NCBI GenBank assembly: GCA_964652235.1
Contig: CAZZDK010000007.1
Location: forward strand, 18,203 to 82,202
Source of the DNA: CAZZDK01 sp964652235
GTDB taxonomy: Bacteria > Pseudomonadota > Alphaproteobacteria > UBA9219
Length of the DNA: 64,000 nt
Direction of reading: 5' to 3'
The translations under genes were made by a program, and so were the position numbers. Below, piece by piece: positions 42,557 to 50,351 of the stretch (position 1 is its first letter; each line of letters opens with the position of its first letter). Below the pieces are notes generated by a model. The model ran no database searches. It was not told the DNA's origin and saw only the letters and a list, made by a program, of their open reading frames with translations.

Positions 42557-45500
42557 ATGAACACTTTCCCCCCTTTTCCCGACGAATTGCCTTCCCCAGG
42601 CAATAATTTTCACAGTTCGTTCCCTGTTCGCGCCCTGGGGGCGCAAACGTTGCATCCGCGACCCGTCTCGCCGGAAACTAAGGCGTTTGTCCTCCAACAG
42701 ATCGCTCTCGCTAAGTTTCCAAGGATCGTCGATATCGGCTGCGGCGACGGAACCTTTTTGAAAGAAATAGCGAAAAATTCCGGCGCAAAGACAATCGGGC
42801 TGGACTTGCCCGTTCATAGAAAAAGCTTTCGAAAGCGTCTGACCAAGAGTGTCTTTCGCCCTTGTTTTCTGGACTCGGCCCCTTCTCTTTTCGAATCGCT
42901 AGCTCCTCTAAAGGGGAAGGGTCGAACCCTTTTCCTCATGAACGACGTTCTGGGACGCATAACCGATCCGCGTCCTTTGCTCAGACGGCTGCGATCGTTG
43001 CTCAAAGACCATTCCGACAACCGGTTGGTCGTCTCCTTTCCCGTAAAAAGGGAAGAAACGGAGGCGTTGGCGCAACCTTTCCGGCGATGGACGGAGAAAG
43101 AATTCGAGTCGTTTATCCTGTCGTCCGGTTTCTCGATAGAAGCTCGTCAGCGTGGAGAGGAAACGACGATATGGAGCCTTTCTTCTTCCGAAGAAACGCA
43201 CTCTAAATTTCTGGCCTTGAGAGGGCTGCCGCCCTCAAGCCCCGTTCTCGCCATAACGACGGAAACGATCCTTCATAAGAACTTTGGGGGCATCGCGTCC
43301 TATCTTTTCTGCCTGTGGGATCTTCTGCCTCAAAAACCTTTGATCTACGCGACCTTTCCTCTTCCCCTTGAGCAAAAAGAGGGAACGGGTCTTCGCAATT
43401 GGGTTTTCGACAGAAGCTTTTTATTCCCGCGCGAAGGCGTCGTTGACGTTTCCGCCGGCGATTCGTCGCTCGGCGTGTTTGAGGAAATTCAGCAGATCCT
43501 TTTTCTCTACGACTCTATCGAGGTCATAGAGATACAGGATTTCATAGGCGACGCCTGCCGCGTCGCCCAGGCGAAACGCAACGGTCTGCTTCCGCCGGAT
43601 GTCGCCGTCGTCTGCCGGGGCCATGGGGGCCACGTTTATCTCGAACGCGCGGGACGCGAGTGGTTCGATCCGTCTTTCGAAAAAACCATGCTGAACGAGA
43701 AGGTAGCCGTCGAGAACGCGGACCTTTTCCTTCCGGCGTCCGGTTATCTGAACGCCTTATACAAAGAAGTCGGCATCGCGCCGCCGTCCGGCACGAAACC
43801 GATGGCCCTGCCCCATCACGTCTCTGCCTGCGAACCGGACGACAATCCTCTCGACACCGTTGTTTTCTTCGGAAAACCGATCGAGGCGAAGGGCTTTCCG
43901 GACTTCATGGCGGCGATCCGTCTTTTGGAAGGATCCGAACCTTTCCAAAAACACGTCCGGAAAATCGTCGTGTTGGGCGGCGCCCTGTCGGAACCGGACA
44001 GAGAAAAACTCGAAGCTCTTTTCCCTTCCGTCGAACTATCCGGTCGTTTCCTGCCGCGCGGAGAGGCCGTTCAGTTTCTTCGATCCCTCGGTTCGCGCGC
44101 GCTGGTTCTTATGCCCTACCGCGACGACAATTGGCCGATGTCGGTTCTTGAAACGATTGACGCGGGGTGCCAACCTTTGGCCTATGCGCGCGGCGGCATC
44201 CCGGAAATGTTTCCAAAGCCCTTTCAGGAGATCGCGCTGTGCCGGGCCTTTCCGAAAGCTCTGGCGCAAGGCATCGAAAAAATCCTTCGTATGGACAGGA
44301 AGAAGCGCGTTCATAAGGCGCGTGAATTACGGAAAGCTTGGGCAAAAAAACAACAGGAAACGAATGCCGCGACCGTGCGGTTCTATAAAAAAATCTCCGC
44401 GCGAGTCTTGGGGCGAAAAGCGCCTTGGCGAGCCGAAAACGTGGCTCTGTCCGTCTCCCTGCCTGTCAGCGATTCGACGTTTCCTTTTCTCAAAGACGTG
44501 ATGGCAGGTCTCAACGCGCAAACTTTCCCGCCGAAGGAAATCCTGCTCATCGACGGCGGCCTCGAAAAGACGCGCAGGGCACAATTGAGAACCCTTTTCA
44601 AACGTTCCCTTCCCTGTCCGGTCAGGTTCGTGTCGGTCAGCAAAGAGGGCCGAGCGGCCGAAAGCCGAAACGCCGCCCTGAAAGCCTGCCGGACTCCCTT
44701 TCTTGTCCATCTTGTCTCGCGCGACGTTCCTTTGCCGAATTTTCTTATGGATATCGCGTTCGCTTTCGCCTCCGACCCCGAAGCGTCGGTGGCGATGGGC
44801 CTGCAGCGGCAATTCTTGGATGGCGATCATTGGGCTTCCCTGACTTCCGGGGTCGTTCTTCCCCTCACCGGCTGCGCCGGCCTCATAAGCCAGAGAGAAA
44901 ATAATCTCGGCCATGCCAATGCGGGTTTTAACGTAAAAAAACTAAAAAACCTAAAGGACTGGGAGTCGGCCTCTTTCTTCGAGGACAACTGGGACCTTTA
45001 TCTGCGCCTCACGGACTCAGGCGGACGCGTGGCCGTCGTCCCCCGCGTAGGCAGCCTGAAGCGAACGCCGGAAAGCGCGGCGACGGACGCTCCTCCCGCC
45101 TTTTTGACCGAAAGCCGTCTCGCACAGGCGACAAGGCCGCTCTGGAAAAGCCACCGCCTGCAAGCCTTGTCCCACCTTCATTTTGGCCACCAAACCGATC
45201 AAGCCGCTTCCTCTTTATCCGCTCTCGTAGCCTCGGATTTCGACCCGTTCCTTGAAGCGATACGGCGCGCGCGGCTGGGGCGCCTCCCTCCGGCCGTCTG
45301 CCCGCTTGACGAAAAAACCGATAGGGTTTGGAAAAAGAGGCCCGCTTTGCTTTTGTCGTTGCCTGATTCCGTCGCTACGGCCCAGGAAGAAACCCTTTCC
45401 ATCCGATTCGTCCTGAACCAGCGGCCTCAAAAATGGATAGAGCTTTTACAGCATGGAAACTCGCCGAATTTCTTCCGCATCAGGATCTTTGTCGGTCCTA

Positions 45501-45805
45501 CCGACGGCATACGCATAGAAATGGGATCGAGTCTGCCTGAGAAAAGCGCCTTCTTACTCGCCGTTCCGTTCCCTATCAGCCTCAACGTCCCCGTACACGT
45601 GGTTGTAAGCCTGTCGGCCGCTGTCGGTTGCACGTCCGTATGGATTAACGGAACGCGCCTGGCGGCAAAATGGGGAATGGCTTGGGAAATGCCTTCCTCG
45701 ACGAAACTTTGGCTGGGAAGCAGGCGGCTTGAGGCAAAGATCGAGGACGTCCGCCTTTACGAAGGCCTCCTGGCGGAAGAAGACGTCAAAGAGATGAGAG
45801 AATGA
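42557..45805 (+). CDS. Multidomain methyltransferase / GT4 / GT2 / LamG-like protein
   Basis: 1082 residues, no signal peptide or membrane helix. Domains in order: class I methyltransferase (about 30-215, SAM motif VDIGCGDGTFLKE); GT-B family 4-type glycosyltransferase (about 230-620, VVFFGKPIEAKGFPDFM and the donor-site segment SVLETIDAGCQPLAYARGG); GT-A family 2-type domain (about 625-860, LNAQTFPPKEILLIDGG, AESRNAALKAC; the DxD is not clear); and a C-terminal concanavalin/LamG-like fold (about 930-1082, VVVSLSAAVGCTSVWINGTRL, KIEDVRLYEG). Likely glycan assembly on a surface polymer or protein. First of two co-directional genes after the tRNA-Val repeats. The start has no clear ribosome site. 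Confidence 0.85.
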   Translation: MNTFPPFPDELPSPGNNFHSSFPVRALGAQTLHPRPVSPETKAFVLQQIALAKFPRIVDIGCGDGTFLKEIAKNSGAKTIGLDLPVHRKSFRKRLTKSVFRPCFLDSAPSLFESLAPLKGKGRTLFLMNDVLGRITDPRPLLRRLRSLLKDHSDNRLVVSFPVKREETEALAQPFRRWTEKEFESFILSSGFSIEARQRGEETTIWSLSSSEETHSKFLALRGLPPSSPVLAITTETILHKNFGGIASYLFCLWDLLPQKPLIYATFPLPLEQKEGTGLRNWVFDRSFLFPREGVVDVSAGDSSLGVFEEIQQILFLYDSIEVIEIQDFIGDACRVAQAKRNGLLPPDVAVVCRGHGGHVYLERAGREWFDPSFEKTMLNEKVAVENADLFLPASGYLNALYKEVGIAPPSGTKPMALPHHVSACEPDDNPLDTVVFFGKPIEAKGFPDFMAAIRLLEGSEPFQKHVRKIVVLGGALSEPDREKLEALFPSVELSGRFLPRGEAVQFLRSLGSRALVLMPYRDDNWPMSVLETIDAGCQPLAYARGGIPEMFPKPFQEIALCRAFPKALAQGIEKILRMDRKKRVHKARELRKAWAKKQQETNAATVRFYKKISARVLGRKAPWRAENVALSVSLPVSDSTFPFLKDVMAGLNAQTFPPKEILLIDGGLEKTRRAQLRTLFKRSLPCPVRFVSVSKEGRAAESRNAALKACRTPFLVHLVSRDVPLPNFLMDIAFAFASDPEASVAMGLQRQFLDGDHWASLTSGVVLPLTGCAGLISQRENNLGHANAGFNVKKLKNLKDWESASFFEDNWDLYLRLTDSGGRVAVVPRVGSLKRTPESAATDAPPAFLTESRLAQATRPLWKSHRLQALSHLHFGHQTDQAASSLSALVASDFDPFLEAIRRARLGRLPPAVCPLDEKTDRVWKKRPALLLSLPDSVATAQEETLSIRFVLNQRPQKWIELLQHGNSPNFFRIRIFVGPTDGIRIEMGSSLPEKSAFLLAVPFPISLNVPVHVVVSLSAAVGCTSVWINGTRLAAKWGMAWEMPSSTKLWLGSRRLEAKIEDVRLYEGLLAEEDVKEMRE

Positions 45806-47592
45806 AGGCCTCCCCAGTCAACGAAGCTCCCGTTTGCCGTTCGCCGGAAGACATCGACGAGATTCTTGACGAGTTCTCCCTGTGGCTCGACAAAATTCAT
45901 CAGGAGATTTTCGACCTCTCGGAAGAGCTTGAAAAAATAGCGGAAACAAAGAGACTGGATTGTCTAAGCAAAACGCTTGCGCGATGCCATTGCCTGACAA
46001 CTTCGCCCGCCCGGCTTCTGAGGCGAAAACCTCTCGATGAAAAAAGAGCCTGTTATTACAGGAATCGCCTAAAGGCCGTGACGGCTAGAGAAGATCCTCT
46101 TCTCTACTCCATAGCCTTGACCCAGGCCCTTCTTTTTAACGAAGTATCGAGCCTCGGTCCCGTCAGCCTCGATCTTTTGCCGCCTCCTTTTCTGAAGTTG
46201 TATCTGAATGCGGTCGCCTTCTTCCTTCCTTCGCCTCTGGAGGAAGAAAGAGCTCTCACGCGCGACACTTGGTTCTTCTGCCACTTCTTCGCCTCTCTCT
46301 TGAACCAGAAGAAAGCCCTGGCTCCGCTTCACCGCGAATGGGCCAGGAAAAGGCTTCTGCCCGATTTCGCGACGCTTTTCTTTTTAGGCGGAAGAACGCC
46401 TATGAGAAATTTGCGAAACGCGCTTAACGTTCTGACGGGCGAGCTTTACGCGGAAAACGGCCTTTCTTTCTCTCACGTTTTTCCCAAACGAAACCCAAAG
46501 GCCCGCCCGCGCATCGGGTTCCTTTCCTATGGGAACTCGTCCGGCCACGGCTGGCCGAGCTTAAGGCTTATTTCCAACGAACTGAAAAAGGAGAAAGCGG
46601 ATCTGTTTCTTATAACCTGGCCGGAAGATCCCTGCCTGAGCGAAGGAAACATCGAAGAGATTCTTGTCTCAGATAACAAGAAAGCCGTCCGGGACATCAG
46701 GAATCTCAACCTGGACGTTCTGTTCTTCAGCACGCCGCTCGATAGAAATCTTCTCAAGCCTTTCATGGAAATGGCTCATTACAGGCTCGCGCGCCTGCAC
46801 GCGACGGCCTTTTTCAACAACACGACGACGGCCTTTCCCTTTATGGACGTCATGATCACGTCTCCCTCGATGGACGATCCGAACGAATTCGACCGGCTTT
46901 TTTACGAACCGCGCGTCGTTTCGATGAAGAATCTGCCTTTCGCCTTCGATCCAGAAACTTATTTCCCCGACAAGATGGAGAAACTCTCCCGCGAGGATAT
47001 CGGCGTTCCGGAAGACGCTAAGATCGTCGTGTGCGGAAACAGCCTGCCTATTAAAGCGCGCGCTGAGTTTATCCGGTTCATGGCCCGTTTTCTCGCCAAA
47101 AACGAAACGTGCTATTTTGTTCTCACTCCTTATTACACGGATGAGAAAATTCTGTTCTTCAAGATACGGAAAATCTTCGCGGAAGAAGGAATCAGGGAAG
47201 ACCGCGTGCGCGTCATCGACCAGCCCACAAGGGAACGCCAATACGGCCTTTTGAGACTCGCCGATCTGTATATGGATTTCTTTCCTTTTTCGGGAGCGAA
47301 CAGCCTGTTCGACCCTTTGTGGATGAAGGTGCCTGTTCTCACCCTTGAAACGGAACACGCGATGAGATTCCGCCAGGGCGCGGCGATCTTGCGCGACATG
47401 GGGCTTGAGGAATGCGTGGCCACCGATCTTGACGATCTTGAAGCGAAAGGCAGCCGTTTCCTCGGAAAGGAAGGTCGTTCCCTCAGGAAAAAGCTAGGCC
47501 CAAAGTGTATCCTGTCCTGCAGCGCCTTCGACGGGCGTTCGGCGCGCGAGATAGCCGACAAGCTGATGGAGCTAACCGCAGACTTGGGGTGA
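45802..47592 (+). CDS. OGT-like (GT41) glycosyltransferase without TPR repeats
   Basis: 596 residues; ATG 45802 overlaps the previous stop as ATGA, so translation is coupled. The C-terminal half resembles the catalytic region of O-GlcNAc transferase/SPINDLY: IVVCGNSLPIKARAEF, ADLYMDFFPFSGANSLFDP, LWMKVPVLTLETEHAMRFRQG. The N-terminal 230 residues are helical and have no recognisable TPRs, although bacterial relatives usually carry them. The substrate is probably a protein or glycan acceptor shared with the upstream enzyme; this is inference from context. Confidence 0.75.
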   Translation: MKASPVNEAPVCRSPEDIDEILDEFSLWLDKIHQEIFDLSEELEKIAETKRLDCLSKTLARCHCLTTSPARLLRRKPLDEKRACYYRNRLKAVTAREDPLLYSIALTQALLFNEVSSLGPVSLDLLPPPFLKLYLNAVAFFLPSPLEEERALTRDTWFFCHFFASLLNQKKALAPLHREWARKRLLPDFATLFFLGGRTPMRNLRNALNVLTGELYAENGLSFSHVFPKRNPKARPRIGFLSYGNSSGHGWPSLRLISNELKKEKADLFLITWPEDPCLSEGNIEEILVSDNKKAVRDIRNLNLDVLFFSTPLDRNLLKPFMEMAHYRLARLHATAFFNNTTTAFPFMDVMITSPSMDDPNEFDRLFYEPRVVSMKNLPFAFDPETYFPDKMEKLSREDIGVPEDAKIVVCGNSLPIKARAEFIRFMARFLAKNETCYFVLTPYYTDEKILFFKIRKIFAEEGIREDRVRVIDQPTRERQYGLLRLADLYMDFFPFSGANSLFDPLWMKVPVLTLETEHAMRFRQGAAILRDMGLEECVATDLDDLEAKGSRFLGKEGRSLRKKLGPKCILSCSAFDGRSAREIADKLMELTADLG

Positions 47593-48489
47593 TCCCGTTT
47601 CCCGAAAATCATAGGGAACCCTGTCAAGACGCAGGTTCACGACGTCGAAATCGCCTGAACGCGGCGCGAACGAAAAGGGCCCCATGTCAACGCTCTGTCC
47701 TTCGTTCATGTCGAGATGCGCTTCCGCCCCGCCGGACAGACGAACCCGGAAAGCGACGCGCCTGTACGCGCCGCACGTCTCGATCGAAACCGGCAGGCTG
47801 TCGTTATAAGGCATCCTGTGGTAGGACCAATAATCCACGGGAACGCCGCTGAAGAACGTCAGTCTTTCGCTTCGCGTATCTATAGCGACGCCCCGAAAAA
47901 CAACAGGAAAAGCAGGAGAGATTTGCCTTATGCGCAAGAGAGCCGTCGTCGGGATTGAAGTTCGGAAAAGAACTTCGGCTGTATAAAGGCCCTCTTCGGA
48001 AATGAAGCGCCTTACATGATTGGGCAGCAAAGGCTTTTCTTCCCCGTTCTCTGGGAAAGGCTTCTGCGCAAGAGGGGTCCACCCCTCTTCGACTTCCTTC
48101 GGAACGCAGACCAGTAAAGAAACGTCCTTTCCTCCCTCGAACCATATCCTATGGGATAAGCGCAATCCTTCGATAAACCGCGCGAAAGCGCCGTTCGGAT
48201 CGAAAGAAAAACCGGAACGGCAAACGAAAACGTGGACGATTGTCGGATATTCCTTTTCGGGAATTTCGGAAAAAACGCCCTCCTCCTTTTCGCCGTGGAG
48301 TCTGAAATCCAAGGGGCCGGGCCTGGCGTCCGCCAATTCGTTGAGTTGCGCCGCGACCGGCGTCAGTTCCGGCGCGTCGACCGTCAACTTCCCGCGCGAA
48401 AGAAGCGCAAACAACGTCGAGTGGCGATGAATCCTCCAAAGCGTTTCCGCCGCATCGCAGGCCAATCGTTTGACGAAAAGGTCGTTCAT
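47572..48489 (-). CDS. Unrecognised protein, glycosylation island
   Basis: 305 residues from ATG 48489, which overlaps the upstream stop as ATGA. No signal peptide, no membrane helix. The C-terminal part alternates short beta-prone stretches (RRVAFRVRLSGGAEAHLDM, DFDVVNLRLDRVPYDF), suggesting a beta-sandwich. The 3' end overlaps that of the convergent GT41-like gene by 21 bp. I do not recognise a family. Position suggests a partner of 48486-49475. Confidence 0.65.
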   Translation of the reverse strand: MNDLFVKRLACDAAETLWRIHRHSTLFALLSRGKLTVDAPELTPVAAQLNELADARPGPLDFRLHGEKEEGVFSEIPEKEYPTIVHVFVCRSGFSFDPNGAFARFIEGLRLSHRIWFEGGKDVSLLVCVPKEVEEGWTPLAQKPFPENGEEKPLLPNHVRRFISEEGLYTAEVLFRTSIPTTALLRIRQISPAFPVVFRGVAIDTRSERLTFFSGVPVDYWSYHRMPYNDSLPVSIETCGAYRRVAFRVRLSGGAEAHLDMNEGQSVDMGPFSFAPRSGDFDVVNLRLDRVPYDFRETGSPQVCG

Positions 48490-49475
48490 GCGTTCCCTTT
48501 GCTCGGACAAAACTCAAGCGCCGCCCGAAGAAGGATATAAAGATGCGCGGCGACCGTGAAATGCCTGATCTTATCCTGCTGGAACCGCGTCAGCTCGGCG
48601 GCCTCGCGCGGGGAAACGCTTAAGGCCTTGTCGAGCATATTTTCGATCCTGGAATCATAGATGGCGGTGCCGTCCAGAATCTCGTTCGCCCTGGGCACGT
48701 TCGAGACGCAGAACTGCCCGTAAGAGATGTTCTTGAAGAACCGGCAGGCGAGATAATTCGCCTCGACCTGGCCGCGCCCGCCGATCGCGGGGGCTATGCG
48801 CGAGTTGCGGACGAAAAGGGCATTGCGCGGCTGGTCGCAATCTTGAAACAAAACAAGATCCATTCCCTTGGACAAGGCCCAGTCCCTCATGCCGGCGATT
48901 TCCTCCAGATTGCCCCAATCTTCGCCCTGCCACCAACTTCCCATCCAATAAATTTTTCGGGAGAAAAAACTGTCTGCAGGCGCGAGAAAGGCGTCGCCTA
49001 GAAGGTCGCTTCCCCAAGGCTGCATGAGAACGCGCAAATCCCGGTTATAGAACGTCAGCGAATCCCATTGCTCGGTCTCGCCTTCTAAGGGCATTCGGCG
49101 CTCGCGTTCCGTAATGCGCCTTTCGTACTGCATGATGCGCTTATAATTCTCTCCAAGAACTTTCTCGCAGATGTCGGTATGAAAATCGACGATGACAGGC
49201 CTCGCATTCAAAACCGAGGACAGGTTGAGGTTCGTTCCGTGGATAAAGACGATGTCGTCGCTTGAAATATCGTCGCTTGCCCGTTGATCGGTCAACCAGA
49301 CCGCCGACAAATCCAGCTTACGGCACGCGTCGAAATAAGCCTGAAAGACGTGCCGGTGCGTGTGCGTGCCCCGCAACCCTTCCTTCAGCCCCCAAAAAAC
49401 GATTCGACGGAAAGACGCGGCGACCTTTCTGAAAGCCTGCTCCGAATATGTATCCCTCACGCCGACAAGCGACAT
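48486..49475 (-). CDS. Unrecognised protein, possibly glycosyltransferase-related
   Basis: 329 residues. Rossmann-like stretches (KLDLSAVWLTDQR, ARPVIVDFHTDICEKVLGE) and a C-terminal segment YGQFCVSNVPRANEILDG followed by ENMLDKALSVSPREAAEL resemble the end of GT-B enzymes that handle capsule or spore glycans, but the match is weak and no catalytic motif is clear. First gene of a coupled pair with 47572-48489 (ATGA overlap), convergent with the glycosyltransferase operon. Confidence 0.6.
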   Translation of the reverse strand: MSLVGVRDTYSEQAFRKVAASFRRIVFWGLKEGLRGTHTHRHVFQAYFDACRKLDLSAVWLTDQRASDDISSDDIVFIHGTNLNLSSVLNARPVIVDFHTDICEKVLGENYKRIMQYERRITERERRMPLEGETEQWDSLTFYNRDLRVLMQPWGSDLLGDAFLAPADSFFSRKIYWMGSWWQGEDWGNLEEIAGMRDWALSKGMDLVLFQDCDQPRNALFVRNSRIAPAIGGRGQVEANYLACRFFKNISYGQFCVSNVPRANEILDGTAIYDSRIENMLDKALSVSPREAAELTRFQQDKIRHFTVAAHLYILLRAALEFCPSKGNA

Positions 49476-49500
49476 CTTTCCCGCTTCCTAGGGTTCCTGT

Positions 49501-50340
49501 TTATTTCGGATTCTCCGGAAGATATCCGTTTTTTTCGAGTATTTTCCGCCCCTCGTCCGAACGAATAAAATCGATAAAGGCCTTCGCCTCTTTCGGCAAC
49601 TGCGCCGGTTTGTAAAGAAGAAAAAGCGCGCGGTCGAGCGGATAACGCCCGGCGCGGAGGTTTTCCACGCTCGGCTCGACGCCGTCCAGCTTGAGCGGCT
49701 TGATGGCGAGCTTTTCGGTCGCGATCATGCCGAGGTCCGTAAATCCGAGAGCGTGGGGAGTCTTGGCGACGGCCTGGTTGGAATCCTGGTCGGTGAAAAA
49801 GACGAACCAACGTTTTTGCGCGTAGCTTTCGTCGAAGGCCGCCTTGAATCCCGGTATCTTCTCCATCAGGACGAGGACGCCGCTGTCCGTCGGCTCGCGC
49901 GTATAAACGACGATGTCGCTGCCGTCGGCCCATTTCTTTTTCTTTGCGTCATAGATATCCACCAATTCGCGCGAGGAAAGGTTGTCGTCGGGCACGCTTT
50001 GATGAACGCCCAGAACGACGGGCGAACGGGCATAGACCTCTTCGACGACATCCGGCCTTTTTTCGGATTCTTTAAGCGGCCTCGACGTCAGGCCTAACGT
50101 AACGGCCCCGTCGCCGACGGCGGTGATCGCGCCCTTTGTGCCTATGCTGCCGGGCACTTCGATCCTTACGTCCGGCCTGGTTTTCATAAACCCTTCGGCC
50201 AAAAGCCGCGTGATTCCCAGATTGACGCCCGACCCGGCGGCGACGAGATTGACTGTCTTGCCCGTCTCCTGCGCGCGCGCCGCGCCGCAGAAGAGAGCAA
50301 GGATCGAGAGAAAAAGCGCGAGAGTTTTTGTTCTTTTCAT
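49501..50340 (-). CDS. PstS-like periplasmic solute-binding protein
   Basis: 279 residues from ATG 50340 (MKRTKTLALFLS), which follows GGAGG. A signal peptide ends near ARA-QE. The mature protein resembles phosphate-type binding proteins: LVAAGSGVNLGITRLLAEGF, PGSIGTKGAITAVGDGAV and a terminal DFIRSDEGRKIL. The anion ligand is not certain. No pst permease genes lie nearby; instead it starts 11 bp after a hybrid histidine kinase, so it may present ligand to that sensor. Confidence 0.8.
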   Translation of the reverse strand: MKRTKTLALFLSILALFCGAARAQETGKTVNLVAAGSGVNLGITRLLAEGFMKTRPDVRIEVPGSIGTKGAITAVGDGAVTLGLTSRPLKESEKRPDVVEEVYARSPVVLGVHQSVPDDNLSSRELVDIYDAKKKKWADGSDIVVYTREPTDSGVLVLMEKIPGFKAAFDESYAQKRWFVFFTDQDSNQAVAKTPHALGFTDLGMIATEKLAIKPLKLDGVEPSVENLRAGRYPLDRALFLLYKPAQLPKEAKAFIDFIRSDEGRKILEKNGYLPENPK

Positions 50341-50351
50341 TTTCGCCTCCG

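Noticed and set aside
41930..42606. Three overlapping open frames through the 76-bp repeats
   Set aside because: 76 is not a multiple of 3, so repetition leaves all frames open. The products are repetitive, Arg/Cys-rich and begin inside the tRNA; there is no ribosome site.
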